Origin: Klebsiella pneumoniae | GTDB taxonomy: Bacteria > Pseudomonadota > Gammaproteobacteria > Pseudomonadales > Pseudohongiellaceae | Assembly (NCBI GenBank): GCA_945877175.1 | Contig: CAMCRC010000020.1 | Location: 1-37,071, forward strand | DNA: 37,071 bases | Direction: 5' to 3' | Shown: piece by piece, positions 7,645 through 17,565 of the stretch | Layout: every line of letters starts with the position of its first letter | How positions within the stretch are numbered: the stretch's first letter is position 1 | The notes under the pieces: generated by a model | What the model was told of the DNA's origin: nothing | What the model saw: the letters and a program-made list of their open reading frames with translations, nothing else | The model's database searches: none | Position numbers and translations under genes: made by a program

Positions 7645-10600
7645 TCACACATCGGCTACACTCCCACTTGCCTGCATCCCCAATACACCCGCCAGAAACT
7701 TCCCTGTGTGTGACTTCTTCGCCTTCGCTATTTTCTCCGGCGCCCCCTGCGCCACCACCTTGCCGCCTTCCTTGCCGCCCTCCGGACCCATGTCGATCAC
7801 CCAGTCGGCCTCGGCGATCACATCCAGGTTGTGCTCGATCACGATCACGCTGTTGCCTGCATCTACCAGACGGTGCAGCACACGCAGCAGTTTCTCCACG
7901 TCGGCCATGTGCAGACCCACGGTGGGCTCGTCGAGAATGTACAGCGCGTGCTGCTTTGTGTTGCGACGCAGTTGCACCGAAGGCTTCGCTTTGGCGAGTT
8001 CGGTAACGAGCTTGATGCGCTGGGCCTCGCCGCCGCTCAGTGTCGGGCTCTGCTGCCCCAGCGTGAGATAGCCCAGACCGACCTCCTGCAGCAGTTGCAG
8101 GGGATGATGTACCAGCGGCACGGGGGCGAAGAACTCGACGGCCTCGTCGACGGACATGGCCAGCACCTGGCCGATGTGCCTGTCCTTGTAGCGAACCGCC
8201 AGCGTGTCCTCGTTGAAACGCCAGCCATGGCATTCCTCGCAGTCCACGCGGACATCGGGCAGAAAGCTCATCTCGATGCGGCGCATGCCGTTGCCCGCGC
8301 AAGTCTCGCAGCGGCCGCCTGACACGTTGAAAGAAAAGCGACCAGGCCCGTAGCCGCGCAGCCGTGCATCCACCGTATCGGCAAACAGCTTGCGAATGAT
8401 GTCGAAGATGCCGACATAACTGGCGGGGCAGGAGCGGGGTGTCTTGCCGATGGGGGTCTGATCGACCTGCAGCAGACGGTCGATGCTCTGCCAGCCCTCC
8501 ATCGCGCTGCAGCCTGTCAGCGCGGGCAGTTTGCGGCGCAGTGTGCCGGCGCGCAGGGCCGCCCGGAGATTGTCCAACAGCACACAACGGATCAGGCTGC
8601 TCTTGCCGCTGCCACTTACGCCGCTGACGGCCACGAGCCGGCGCAGAGGGATGTCCACGCTCAGTGAGCGCAGGTTGTGCAGCGTGGCGCCTTCGATGCG
8701 CAGTGTCTCGGCGGCAAAGTCCGCACGCTGTGTTTGATTGCGCAAGTCCGGCAGCGGATGGCGCAGGGGTCTGGCCAGGAAGCGCCCCGTCAGCGACGCC
8801 TTGTTCTTCTTCAGCTGGCTCAGGGTGCCCTGCGCCACGATCTCGCCGCCACGACTGCCGGCACCGGGGCCCACGTCGATCAGATGATCGGCCTCGGCCA
8901 TGGTGGCATCGTCGTGCTCCACCACGATCACGGTGTTGCCCTGCTGTTGCAGGTCGCGCAGCGTGGCGATCAGCAGTGCATTGTCCCGCGCATGCAGTCC
9001 GATGGTGGGTTCATCGAGAATGTAGCAGACGCCCTGCAGGTTGGAGCCCAGCTGCGACGCAAGACGAATGCGCTGCGCCTCGCCGCCGCTGAGAGTAGGG
9101 GCGGCGCGGTTCATGCTCAGATAGCCCAGGCCCACCTTGCCGAGAAAGCGCAGGCGCGACTTCAGCTCGGGCAACAGGTCGCGGGCGATGGCCTCCTCCT
9201 TTTTGCCGAAGCGCAGTTTTTCGACTTCTCGTTCTGCATCGACGACTGACAGAGCGGTGAAGTCGGCGATGGAGCGTTTCTCCAGCCGCACGGCCAGTGC
9301 TGTCGGGTTGAGACGCTGGCCCGCGCAGACCGGGCAGCAGATCGGTTCCGGCGCCGGTTCCTCGTCGCTCTCTTGCGTGTCCAGCCAGACTTCCTCCTCG
9401 CCGGTCTGTTCTTCGGTGAAGCTCTCGATGATCTCGCCGGTGCCGAAGCAGGTGCCGCACCAGCCATGACGGGAGTTGTAGGAGAACAGCCGGGGGTCGA
9501 GTTCGTCGAAACTGTCGCCACAGGACGGGCAGGCGCGTTGGGTCGAGAAGAGTCTGTCGCTCTTGCGCTCGCCATCCTTCTGCTGCGCGGGGGCGATGAT
9601 GACAAGCCCGTTGGACAGGTCGAGGGCCTTGTCCAGCAGCGCGCCGATGGCCGCTTCATGGCGCGCGGCTACTTTCGCTGAGCCAACGCCGATGGCGATG
9701 TCGTGCTCCTTGTAACGGTCGATGACGGGCCACGGGTCGCTGGGCAGCAGGCGGCCGTCCACGCGCAAATGCGTGTAGCCGCGGCTCGCCGCCCAGGCCG
9801 CCAGTTCCTTGTAGATGCCTTTGCGGCCAACCACCATGGGCGCATACAGCGCGATGTCCTGGCCGCGCCAGTCCGTGAACAGGCGATCCAGAATCATGTC
9901 GCGGGTCTGTGGCGCGATGGCCTCGTCACAGCGCGGGCAGTGCTGGGTGCCCAGTTTCACGTACAGCAGGCGCAGGAAGTGATGGATTTCGGTCAGCGTG
10001 GCCACGGTGCTCTTGCGACCGCCGCGGCTGGTGCGCTGTTCGATGGCCACGGTGGGGGGAATGCCGTGGATGGCGTCGACATCGGGCCGGGTGGCGGGCT
10101 CCACGAACTGACGGGCATAGGCGTTGAGAGATTCGAGGTAGCGACGCTGGCCCTCGCCGAACACGATGTCGAAGGCCAGCGTACTCTTGCCGCTGCCACT
10201 GACGCCTGTGATGACCGCGAACTTGTTCAGTGGAATCGAAACGTCGATGTTCTTGAGATTGTGCTCCCGCGCATGGTGAATCTCGATGGCCTGCGGACGG
10301 CGCACCAAGGCCCGGCGGCTGTCCGATGCCCGGCTGGTGCGGCTGCGCAAGGCCTGCAGACTGGTCTCGTAGTCGCGCAGGGCAATGGCGGTCAGGCCGC
10401 TGCCGGTGGCGATGAAACTCTGCGGGGTGCCGGCCGCCACCAGTGTGCCGCCTTTGTCGCCCCCCTCGGGCCCGATGTCGATCAGCCAGTCTGCAGCGCG
10501 GATCACATCCAGGTTGTGCTCGATGATGAGCAGGGAGTGTCCCGCGTCGATCAGCTTGCGGAAGGCCGCCATCAACACGCTGATGTCGTGGAAATGCAGG

Positions 10601-13383
10601 CCGGTGGTGGGTTCGTCGAACAGGAACAGCATGCCGCCCGCCGGCGTTTTCGCTTTGGCCGCCTTGCTGCCGGCGCGCGGCTTCTTCTCGCGCTGGGTGC
10701 GGGCCACGTCCGCCAGATGTCCGGCCAGTTTCAGACGCTGCGCCTCGCCGCCACTCAGTGTAGGCACGGCCTGGCCGAGCTGCACGTATTGCAGGCCCAC
10801 ATCCAGCAGCGGTTGCAGACATACCAGTACTGCCGGGTCGGCGGCGAAGAAGGCCAGGGCCTCGGTGACCGTCATCTCCAGAATCTCCGCGATCGTGCGG
10901 CGTCCGGGCAGGGCGCCACTGATGCGCACTTCCAGAATCTCGCGGCGGTAGCGCTTGCCGCTGCACTCCGGGCAGCGCAGATAGACATCGCTGAGGAACT
11001 GCATCTCGATGTGTTCAAACCCATTGCCGGAACAGGTGGGGCAGCGGCCGTTGCCGGCGTTGAAGCTGAAGGTGCCCGCCGTGTAGGCGCGTTCGCGGGC
11101 CAGAGGCTCGGCAATGAAGCGTTCGCGGATGACGTCGAAGGCGCCCACATAGGTGGCCGGGATGGAGCGCGTGGTTTTGCCAATCGGGCTCTGGTCCACC
11201 ATCACGACATCCTGGACGTGCTCCAGCCCGGTGAGCTCCCTGTGTTCACCAGGCATCTCGGTGGAACGGCCCAGCTGCTTGCAGGCGGCGCGATACAATA
11301 CATCGTGCATGAGCGTCGACTTTCCGGAGCCGCTGACGCCGGTCAGGCAGACCAGCCGGCCCAGGGGGATGGCGATGCTCAGGTCCTGCAGGTTGTGTTC
11401 GCGGGCGCCTTCTAGGAGGAGTGTCGGGGAGTTCTCTCCCGTGGGAGCGGGCTTGCCCGCGAATGCTCCAACGGGTGTGGTGTGTTCCAGTGGGGGGCTG
11501 TTCGCGGGCAAGCCCGCTCCCACATGCAGATCGTGCCCAGTGGGAGCGGGCTTGCCCGCGAACGCCACCACCCGCTGCCCATTCAGATACTGCGCCGTCA
11601 GCGAGTCTTTGGCCTTGAGCAGTTGCGCCGGCGTGCCCAGGAAGCGGATCTCGCCGCCGTCCTTGCCCGGCCCGGGACCTATGTCGATGATCAGGTCGGC
11701 CGCCAGCATCACCTGGGGATCGTGCTCCACCACCAGCAGCGTGTTTCCGGCATCGCGCAGGCGGTGCAGGATGCCGATCATGCGCGTCATGTCCCGCGCG
11801 TGCAGGCCGATGCTGGGTTCGTCCAGCACGAACAGGGTGTTCACCAGTGACGAGCCCAGCGCGGTGGTCAGGTTGATGCGCTGCACCTCGCCGCCGCTGA
11901 GTGTGCGGGACTGCCGGTCCAGCGTCAGATACCCCAGACCCACCTCCAGCAGGTAGTTCAGCCGCGAGCGGATCTCGGTCAGCAGAAGGCCGGTGGCCTC
12001 GTCCAGCGCACTGCCCTTGAGGCGCGGAGTGTCTGCCAGACGCTTGAAGAAGTCTGCGCAGTGCTCCAGCGACAGTGTCATCACCTGATGCAGCGACAAT
12101 GACTGCTGCTGTGCGTCTTCCCCGGCATGCAGATGCCACCACTGACTCTGCGGCTTCAGGCGGGTACCGTGGCACGTCTGGCACTCGGTGTAGGCCCGGT
12201 ACTTGGAGAGCAGCACGCGGATGTGCATCTTGTAGGCCTTGGTCTCCAGCCAGCGGAAGAAACCCTGCACGCCGTACCAGTGACCGTCCTTCGCGCTGCC
12301 GTCGCCTTCGAGCACCCAGGCCTGGTGCGAGGCACTCAGTTCCTGCCAGGGCATATCCATGGGCACCTTCTGCTTGCGTGCGTGACGGACCAGATCGTCC
12401 TGACACTCCTTGAAGCTGGGGGTCTGCCATGGGCGGATGGCGCCCTGGCCAAGGGTCTTGCCGCCGTCCGGGATCACCAGCCCGTAGTCCACTCCGATCA
12501 CCCGGCCGAAGCCCCGGCATTCCTCGCAGGCGCCGATAGGCGAATTGAAAGAGAACAGGGCGGGCTGCGGATCATCGAAGCTGATGTCGCAATCCGGGCA
12601 ATGGTGCTGGCGCGAATAACGCAGGGGTAGCGCGGCAGGAGTCTCGGCGTCGAGCATCGGGTAGATCAGCACACGGCCGTTGCCGTGCTGCAGCGCCACT
12701 TCAATGGCTTCCCCCAGACGCTCTCGATTGCCGTCGGTGAGGCGCAAGCGGTCCTGTACGGCTTCCACAATGTCGCCATTGCGAGACTGCAGGCGAATGT
12801 AACCCTGACTGCCCAGCAGCTGGACAACTTCCTCTTCGCTGAAATTGTGCGGCACCCGGATGGGCACACACACATGCAGTCGCTGCTCAGCCGGCAGACG
12901 GGCGTGCAGGTCGGCGACGATACTCTGCGGCGTGTCGCGGCGCACCAGGCGCGCACACTGCGGGCAGTGCAGCACCGCCAGGCGGGCAAAGGCCAGTTTC
13001 AGATAGTCGTTCAGCTCGGTCATGGTGCCGACGGTGGAGCGCGACGTGCGCACCGGGTTGCTCTGGTCGATGGCGATGGCCGGGGGAATGCCGAGGATGC
13101 TGTCCACAGCCGGCTTGTCCATGCGGTCCAGAAACTGGCGGGCATAGGCAGAGAAGGTCTCGACATACCGGCGCTGGCCTTCGGCATAAAGCGTGTCAAA
13201 GGCAAGCGTGGACTTGCCAGAGCCGCTGACACCGGTAATCACGATCAGTTTGCCCAGGGGCAGGTCGAGATCCAGGTTCTTGAGATTGTTCTGGCGTGCT
13301 CCGCGGATGCGGATGCTGTCCTGGGGCGCTGCTCCGTTGCTGCGCCTGGACGGCGTGCCGTTGAGTGTCTTGGGGGTCGTCAT
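7645..13383 (-). CDS. uvrA: Giant tandem UvrA-like excinuclease ATPase (two fused UvrA units)
   Basis: At 1912 residues this is twice the size of UvrA, the damage-recognition ATPase of nucleotide excision repair. Four ABC modules are visible. GVSGSGKS Walker A loops lie near residues 50, 681, 1060 and 1587, each followed by an LSGGE signature and a DEP Walker B. CxxC zinc pairs occur in both halves (for example CPDC...CEEC, CPTC...CPEC, CPSC...CGTC, CETC...CEEC). The second copy begins near residue 1025 and keeps a GRKG-containing segment like the UvrB-binding domain of standard UvrA; the first copy has a shorter segment there. Fused UvrAs are a known minority class whose role beside normal UvrA is unclear. 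Residues about 603-651, between modules 1 and 2, are translated REP DNA. The ATG at 13383 is chosen over an in-frame TTG at 13419; neither has a strong ribosome site. Confidence 0.9.
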   Translation of the reverse strand: MTTPKTLNGTPSRRSNGAAPQDSIRIRGARQNNLKNLDLDLPLGKLIVITGVSGSGKSTLAFDTLYAEGQRRYVETFSAYARQFLDRMDKPAVDSILGIPPAIAIDQSNPVRTSRSTVGTMTELNDYLKLAFARLAVLHCPQCARLVRRDTPQSIVADLHARLPAEQRLHVCVPIRVPHNFSEEEVVQLLGSQGYIRLQSRNGDIVEAVQDRLRLTDGNRERLGEAIEVALQHGNGRVLIYPMLDAETPAALPLRYSRQHHCPDCDISFDDPQPALFSFNSPIGACEECRGFGRVIGVDYGLVIPDGGKTLGQGAIRPWQTPSFKECQDDLVRHARKQKVPMDMPWQELSASHQAWVLEGDGSAKDGHWYGVQGFFRWLETKAYKMHIRVLLSKYRAYTECQTCHGTRLKPQSQWWHLHAGEDAQQQSLSLHQVMTLSLEHCADFFKRLADTPRLKGSALDEATGLLLTEIRSRLNYLLEVGLGYLTLDRQSRTLSGGEVQRINLTTALGSSLVNTLFVLDEPSIGLHARDMTRMIGILHRLRDAGNTLLVVEHDPQVMLAADLIIDIGPGPGKDGGEIRFLGTPAQLLKAKDSLTAQYLNGQRVVAFAGKPAPTGHDLHVGAGLPANSPPLEHTTPVGAFAGKPAPTGENSPTLLLEGAREHNLQDLSIAIPLGRLVCLTGVSGSGKSTLMHDVLYRAACKQLGRSTEMPGEHRELTGLEHVQDVVMVDQSPIGKTTRSIPATYVGAFDVIRERFIAEPLARERAYTAGTFSFNAGNGRCPTCSGNGFEHIEMQFLSDVYLRCPECSGKRYRREILEVRISGALPGRRTIAEILEMTVTEALAFFAADPAVLVCLQPLLDVGLQYVQLGQAVPTLSGGEAQRLKLAGHLADVARTQREKKPRAGSKAAKAKTPAGGMLFLFDEPTTGLHFHDISVLMAAFRKLIDAGHSLLIIEHNLDVIRAADWLIDIGPEGGDKGGTLVAAGTPQSFIATGSGLTAIALRDYETSLQALRSRTSRASDSRRALVRRPQAIEIHHAREHNLKNIDVSIPLNKFAVITGVSGSGKSTLAFDIVFGEGQRRYLESLNAYARQFVEPATRPDVDAIHGIPPTVAIEQRTSRGGRKSTVATLTEIHHFLRLLYVKLGTQHCPRCDEAIAPQTRDMILDRLFTDWRGQDIALYAPMVVGRKGIYKELAAWAASRGYTHLRVDGRLLPSDPWPVIDRYKEHDIAIGVGSAKVAARHEAAIGALLDKALDLSNGLVIIAPAQQKDGERKSDRLFSTQRACPSCGDSFDELDPRLFSYNSRHGWCGTCFGTGEIIESFTEEQTGEEEVWLDTQESDEEPAPEPICCPVCAGQRLNPTALAVRLEKRSIADFTALSVVDAEREVEKLRFGKKEEAIARDLLPELKSRLRFLGKVGLGYLSMNRAAPTLSGGEAQRIRLASQLGSNLQGVCYILDEPTIGLHARDNALLIATLRDLQQQGNTVIVVEHDDATMAEADHLIDVGPGAGSRGGEIVAQGTLSQLKKNKASLTGRFLARPLRHPLPDLRNQTQRADFAAETLRIEGATLHNLRSLSVDIPLRRLVAVSGVSGSGKSSLIRCVLLDNLRAALRAGTLRRKLPALTGCSAMEGWQSIDRLLQVDQTPIGKTPRSCPASYVGIFDIIRKLFADTVDARLRGYGPGRFSFNVSGGRCETCAGNGMRRIEMSFLPDVRVDCEECHGWRFNEDTLAVRYKDRHIGQVLAMSVDEAVEFFAPVPLVHHPLQLLQEVGLGYLTLGQQSPTLSGGEAQRIKLVTELAKAKPSVQLRRNTKQHALYILDEPTVGLHMADVEKLLRVLHRLVDAGNSVIVIEHNLDVIAEADWVIDMGPEGGKEGGKVVAQGAPEKIAKAKKSHTGKFLAGVLGMQASGSVADV
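11441..11563. repeat. Three REP hairpins inside the uvrA reading frame
   Basis: REP units lie at 11441-11463 (GTGGGAGCGGGCTTGCCCGC...), 11501-11523 (inverted) and 11540-11563 (direct). They are read in frame as [20 protein letters not shown] and [10 protein letters not shown]. They fall in the linker between the first two ABC modules of the protein and do not break the frame. Confidence 0.9.
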
Positions 13384-13446
13384 GCGGGCCGGTGTCTCTG
13401 TGGGTGAGTGCTGTAACAATATACAGTGATGGGCTTGTGGCGCACA

Positions 13447-13836
13447 ACCTCGGGAACGGCGTGGAAGTGGCTGTGGGAGCGGGAGTTGACTGTGGGAGCG
13501 AGCCCTGACTGTGGGAGCGAGCCCTGCTCGCGAACAGGCCTTGAGACACTACTGACTTTGCAGATGCTTCCCGGCAGCGGGAGGCCGCCCTCGCGTTCTG
13601 CGGCTGACCCGCATCGGTCCCCGATGTCCTCATTTCGCCGGGAGCCTCGGTCTCCCGGCTCACTCGGTGCGGGTCTTTTATGCCGCTGAACGCGAGGGCG
13701 GCCTCCCACTGCCTGGATTTGTGCCAGCGAAGGGCGGGGTGGCTTTGGCCTGTTCGCGGGCAGGGCTCGCTCCCACAGTCAGGGCTCGCTCCCACAGTCA
13801 ACTCCCGCTCCCACAGCCACTGCCCGTTCCCGAGGT
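13447..13836. repeat. Large palindrome: REP clusters as inverted arms around a structured core
   Basis: The left arm 13447-13540 and right arm 13747-13836 are inverted copies differing by a four-base indel and a few substitutions. Each arm holds three GTGGGAGCG-type REP units in the same order, ending in GCGAACAGGCC on the core side. The 206-base spacer contains the 141-bp structured element at 13573-13713. The palindrome lies between the divergent uvrA and DGSG-protein genes. Confidence 0.9.
13573..13713 (-). ncRNA. 141-bp structured repeat, copy A (candidate RNA or mobile palindrome)
   Basis: Read on the minus strand, a 26-bp outer stem (13573-13598 with 13688-13713, one G-U) encloses AGCGGCATAAAAGACCCGCA, then a hairpin CCGGGAG/CTCCCGG, then CATCG-GGGAC-CGATG, then GCGGGTCAGCCGC. 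GACCCGCA pairs with TGCGGGTC and GCGGC with GCCGC, so nested stems run throughout. Copy B at 27207-27347 has the same length and plan but different, still complementary, outer and inner stems. Whether it is transcribed is unknown; the alternative is a DNA-level element that moves with REPs. I do not recognise a named family. Confidence 0.65.
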
Positions 13837-13915
13837 CGAGCGCCGCGTTGCGAAGCGAGTGGGAAAATCGCCAACTTGCGGCGAGACTGGCAGCACGTTT
13901 GACGCCAGTATTCTC

Positions 13916-13962
13916 CAGTAATGAAATTTAGTGTTTATAAAACAATATATTGGGATAAATAT
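13916..13962. promoter_or_regulatory. A+T-rich segment upstream of the DGSG-repeat gene
   Basis: A short strongly A+T-rich island (TTTATAAAACAATATATTGG and following bases) stands out from GC-rich surroundings, about 120-170 bases before the plus-strand gene at 14084. It probably contains its promoter, but no -35/-10 pair is convincing. Nothing else is seen in 13837-14083 apart from the AAGGAG ribosome site at 14074-14079. Confidence 0.35.
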
Positions 13963-14083
13963 TCGAGTTGGCGCAGATGTTGCTATTGTCACGCAAAGTC
14001 TGCGATAGAAAGTTCGGCAGAACCAAGAACTTCAGGACGCACCTGCCAATCCAGGCCTTTATTTCTCTCACTCAAGGAGTTCC

Positions 14084-14836
14084 ATGCCCATGAATACCCC
14101 GACACGAAACGCCCGTCTGTTCTCCAGCACGCATCGCAGCCTTGCCAGCGCCTTTGCGTTGATGCTCATGCCCGTGGTGGTCCTCGCCGACGACTGCGCC
14201 TACCAGGAAACCCTGGACTTCACCTTGCCAGCCGATGCCGTCGAGCGCTTCGACATTACTGCAGGCGCAGGCACGCTGGAGGTGCTGGGAGACAGTGTCG
14301 ATGGTCAGATTCATGTGCAGGCGCTGGTCTGTACCAGTCGCAAGAGCGGGCTCGTGGGCATGGGGGTGGAGCACGCCCTGCGCGGCGGCACCCTGCACAT
14401 TGAAACGCGCATTCCGGAAAACCAGACCACGGTCTGGACCAGCAACTATGCGCGCATTGACCTGACAGTGCGCATGCCGGCGGGTCTTCCGGTACAGGTC
14501 AAGGACGGCAGCGGCGAACTGAGTGTCAGCGGCACCGGCGCTCTGGTACTGCGCGACGGGTCAGGCAGTGCCGCCATAGACACTGTTGCAGGCAATGTGG
14601 AGGTGCGCGATGGCTCCGGCGACCTGAGCATTGCCAACATCACGGGCAATGTGGATGTAAGCGACGGTTCGGGTTCACTCAATATCGCCGAGGTGGACGG
14701 CAATGTCGCCATCACCGATGGCTCCGGCAGCATCGATGTGCGGGATGTCAGCCGCGAAGTTACGATTCACGAATCCGGCTCTGGCAGCGTAGCCCTGCAG
14801 CGCGTCAACACCTTGACTCAGTTGGCTGTTGAATAA
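14084..14836 (+). CDS. Secreted DGSG-repeat protein (DUF4097-like beta-solenoid)
   Basis: The 250-residue product has a signal peptide (ASAFALMLMPVVVLA, cut near ADD) and a C-terminal half built of repeats of about 19 residues. In these, DGSG recurs in KDGSGELSV, RDGSGSAAI, RDGSGDLSI, SDGSGSLNI and TDGSGSIDV, ending with HESGSGSV. Repeated beta strands with tight Gly turns suggest a right-handed beta-solenoid like DUF4097/adhesin-type domains. The protein is expected in the periplasm or at the surface; the function is unknown. The second ATG at 14090 lies ten bases from AAGGAG (14074-14079) and may be the real start, since the first is only four bases away. The TauE gene follows closely on the same strand. 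Confidence 0.83.
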   Translation: MPMNTPTRNARLFSSTHRSLASAFALMLMPVVVLADDCAYQETLDFTLPADAVERFDITAGAGTLEVLGDSVDGQIHVQALVCTSRKSGLVGMGVEHALRGGTLHIETRIPENQTTVWTSNYARIDLTVRMPAGLPVQVKDGSGELSVSGTGALVLRDGSGSAAIDTVAGNVEVRDGSGDLSIANITGNVDVSDGSGSLNIAEVDGNVAITDGSGSIDVRDVSREVTIHESGSGSVALQRVNTLTQLAVE

Positions 14837-14910
14837 GCGGAGTGTCCTTACGAAGAGGCTGGCGAGCTGCTACCATCGCCGGCCTCTGTCCCTGCCACTG
14901 CGATGCTCCG

Positions 14911-15618
14911 ATGGACGTTCTGCTTGCCTGCTTTGTTGTGATGATCGGCGCTTTCGTGCAGACCTCCATCGGCTTCGGACTGGCGGTCATCGCTGCGCCG
15001 ATTCTGTACTTCATCGATCCGTACTACGTCCCTGCACCTGTCACTACCTGTGCACTTGTGCTCTCCTTTTTCAATGTCTACAGCTACAGGAGCCACGTGT
15101 CCTTTCGCGGGTTTGGCAATGCCGTGATCGGGCGTGTGCCGGGTTCCTTGCTGGGGGCAGCGATGCTGCTGTGGATCGACAAGGACTGGCTGGCGCTGTG
15201 GATCGGCCTGTCGGTACTGGGGGCCGTGGCGGTCAGTCTGACCTCGCTGCGCTGGCAGCCCACGCCGGGACGCATGTTCTTCGCGGGGTTCATGTCGGGA
15301 TTCATGGGGACGAGTTCATCCATCGGCGGGCCACCCATGGCCTTGCTGTGGCAGCATCAGGAAGTGAGTCTGATCCGGGCCAATCTCGCGGCCTTCTTCA
15401 TTGTGGGCTGTCTGATGTCGCTGGTAGTACTGGCGCCTGTCGGGCTGTTCGGCATGCGCCAGATTCTACTCTCCATCCCGCTGTGGCCGGCCACGTTCGC
15501 GGGATTCCTGATCGCTCAGTACACCATGAAGCAATTGCCGCACAGGCAGCTGCGCCTGGGCTCTCTGGCCCTGTGCAGTCTGTCCGGCCTGGCGGCTGTG
15601 CTCTCGTTCTGGTTCTGA
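14911..15618 (+). CDS. TauE/SafE-family membrane permease
   Basis: The 235-residue inner-membrane protein has about seven or eight hydrophobic segments. It follows the TauE/SafE (sulfite/organosulfonate exporter, anion permease) plan: two related halves with loops such as GAFVQTSIGFGLAVIAAP near the N-terminus and GFMSGFMGTSSSIGGPPMAL in the middle. The GxxxGxxGxxxxxGGPP-type loop is the family hallmark. Substrate cannot be told. The frame is open back to a GTG at 14842, but the ATG at 14911 starts directly at the first membrane segment; no clear ribosome site is seen for either. It ends 13 bases from the converging acyl-CoA dehydrogenase gene. Confidence 0.85.
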   Translation: MDVLLACFVVMIGAFVQTSIGFGLAVIAAPILYFIDPYYVPAPVTTCALVLSFFNVYSYRSHVSFRGFGNAVIGRVPGSLLGAAMLLWIDKDWLALWIGLSVLGAVAVSLTSLRWQPTPGRMFFAGFMSGFMGTSSSIGGPPMALLWQHQEVSLIRANLAAFFIVGCLMSLVVLAPVGLFGMRQILLSIPLWPATFAGFLIAQYTMKQLPHRQLRLGSLALCSLSGLAAVLSFWF

Positions 15619-15631
15619 GCCTGTCTTTTTC

Positions 15632-17413
15632 TCACTCCAGCCCCGGAAACTCCGGCAGGTTCGCCACGCCGGAGCGCATACTCGCCGCCAGAGACAACGT
15701 GCGTGGCAGCAAGCGTTCGAAGTAGAAGCGCGCCGTCACCAGCTTGGCGGTGTAGAAAGCCTTGTCCGGTGCCGAGGGCGATTTCTCCAGTGCAGCACTC
15801 GCCACACTCGACGCCTCGGCCCAGATCCAGGCCAGCACGGTGTAGCCGGAGAACATCAGGTAGTCGTAGGCCGCCGCATTCACTTCGTCAGGGTTTTGCA
15901 TCGCCTTCATGCCCAGTTCGGTAGTCAGCGCGATCCAGTTCTGCAATTGCTTCTGCAGAGTCGCCGTATAAGGGCCGTTGGGGTGCTGCTGGCAGAATTC
16001 GCTCACTACCTGCACGAACGGTTTCAGTGCTTCGCCGCGACTGGCCAGAATCTTGCGGGCCAGCAGATCCAGCCCCTGGATGCCGGTGGTGCCTTCGTAG
16101 ATCGAGGTGATGCGAGCATCGCGGAAATGCTGTTCCTGACCCCATTCACGAATGTAGCCATGGCCGCCAAGTACCTGAATGCCATAACTGGTGGCCTCCA
16201 TGCACACTTCCGACAGAAAGCCCTTGGCGACTGGCGTGAGAAGTGAAAGCAGCTGATCGGCGGTCTCCTTGGCAGATTCTTCGGCAGCGTAACGCTCAAT
16301 GTCAGTCTGCTTGGCCAGGAAATAGCTCAATGCTCTGCCGCCCTCTGCGAACGCCTTCTGGGTGAGCAACATGCGCCGCACATCAGGGTGCTGGATGATC
16401 GGGTCAGCCGCCGCTTCAGGGTTGGGACGCTGCGCTGCGCGGAACTGCACGCGTTCGCGGGCATATTGCAGGGCTGTCTGGTGCGATGCCTCCATTTGCG
16501 CCAGCGCCTGCTGGGCCACGCCCATGCGTGATTCGTTGATGAAAGTGAACATGCAGGCCATGCCTTTGTGTGGCGGGCTGATGAGATAGCCGCTGGCCTC
16601 GTCGAAATTCATCACGCAGGTGGCGTTGCCGTGGATGCCCATCTTGTGTTCGATGGAGCCACAGCGCACGGCGTTGCGCGCGCCAGGCCGACCGTGTTCG
16701 TCCACATGGAATTTGGGGACCACGAACAGCGAAATGCCCTTGATGCCGGCGGGGGCATCGGGCAGACGGGCCAGCACGATGTGGATGATGTTGTCCGTGA
16801 GATCGTGCTCACCTGAGGAAATGAATATCTTGCTGCCAGTGATGCGGTAACTGCCATCGCCGGCAGGCACAGCACGGGTGCGCAGCAGTCCCAGGTCCGA
16901 GCCGCAATGGGCTTCTGTCAGACACATGGTGGCAGACCAGCGGCCCGCGATCAGATTGGGCAGATAGCGCGTCTTGATGTCATCACTGGCGTGCGCGGCG
17001 ATGGTCTGGATGCCGCCCATGCTCAGGCCCGGATACATGGTCCAGGCGTGATTGGCGGTGGCGTGAATCTCCATGCAGAAGCCCGACAGCGAAGCCGGGA
17101 GGCCCTGGCCTCCGAGTTCCAGCGGCATTGAAAGACTGGTCCAGCCGTTGGCGATGTAGTCGTCGTAGGCTGCCTTGAAGCCTGGCGGCGTGGTCACCTC
17201 GCCGTCCTTCCAGAGGCAGCCTGCCGCATCGCCCACGCTGTCCAGCGGGGCCAGGACGTCCTGCGCGAATTGCGCGGCACTATCGAGCACTGCGTCGACG
17301 ATGTCCGGCGTGGCATCGCGTCCTTGCGCAAATCCGGCGTAGTGGCTGGGGAAATCCAGCACTTCGTCAATATGGAACTTCATGTCGCGAAGCGGCGCCT
17401 GGTAATGGGACAT
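15632..17413 (-). CDS. Acyl-CoA dehydrogenase with C-terminal extension domain
   Basis: This FAD-dependent acyl-CoA dehydrogenase has 593 residues. That is the long form with an additional C-terminal domain, as in 3-methylmercaptopropionyl-CoA dehydrogenase (DmdC) and related proteins. The N-terminus SHYQAPLRDMKFHIDEVL is typical of this subgroup. CLTEAHCGSDLG and KIFISSGEHDLT are flavin-site motifs, LGGHGYIREWGQEQ precedes the catalytic region, and the likely base is Glu in SIYEGTTGIQ (about residue 440). The substrate is unknown. The ATG at 17413 has AAGGAG about seven bases upstream. It is transcribed away from the TetR gene at 17566, which probably regulates it from the shared 152-base region. 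Confidence 0.9.
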   Translation of the reverse strand: MSHYQAPLRDMKFHIDEVLDFPSHYAGFAQGRDATPDIVDAVLDSAAQFAQDVLAPLDSVGDAAGCLWKDGEVTTPPGFKAAYDDYIANGWTSLSMPLELGGQGLPASLSGFCMEIHATANHAWTMYPGLSMGGIQTIAAHASDDIKTRYLPNLIAGRWSATMCLTEAHCGSDLGLLRTRAVPAGDGSYRITGSKIFISSGEHDLTDNIIHIVLARLPDAPAGIKGISLFVVPKFHVDEHGRPGARNAVRCGSIEHKMGIHGNATCVMNFDEASGYLISPPHKGMACMFTFINESRMGVAQQALAQMEASHQTALQYARERVQFRAAQRPNPEAAADPIIQHPDVRRMLLTQKAFAEGGRALSYFLAKQTDIERYAAEESAKETADQLLSLLTPVAKGFLSEVCMEATSYGIQVLGGHGYIREWGQEQHFRDARITSIYEGTTGIQGLDLLARKILASRGEALKPFVQVVSEFCQQHPNGPYTATLQKQLQNWIALTTELGMKAMQNPDEVNAAAYDYLMFSGYTVLAWIWAEASSVASAALEKSPSAPDKAFYTAKLVTARFYFERLLPRTLSLAASMRSGVANLPEFPGLE

Positions 17414-17565
17414 GGTCGGACTCCTTGAGAATGTCGATGTGGCCAGAGCATACCACGGTGAATTCACCTCATCAGCGGACTGTTTGTGCAGTCTGTGACG
17501 GGGGATGAATTGCCCTGCCTGAAAAGATTACACTTGCACCCCTGTCAAACGGAGATAACAACAAA

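Noticed and set aside
9703..11415. Long plus-strand open frame (570 codons) opposite uvrA
   Set aside because: Antisense shadow of a conserved coding frame, with no recognisable motif and no ribosome site.
13573..13713. Integron attC site
   Set aside because: The palindrome ends read GTTC...GAAC toward the core, not the RYYYAAC...GTTRRRY arrangement of attC, and no integrase or cassette array is present.
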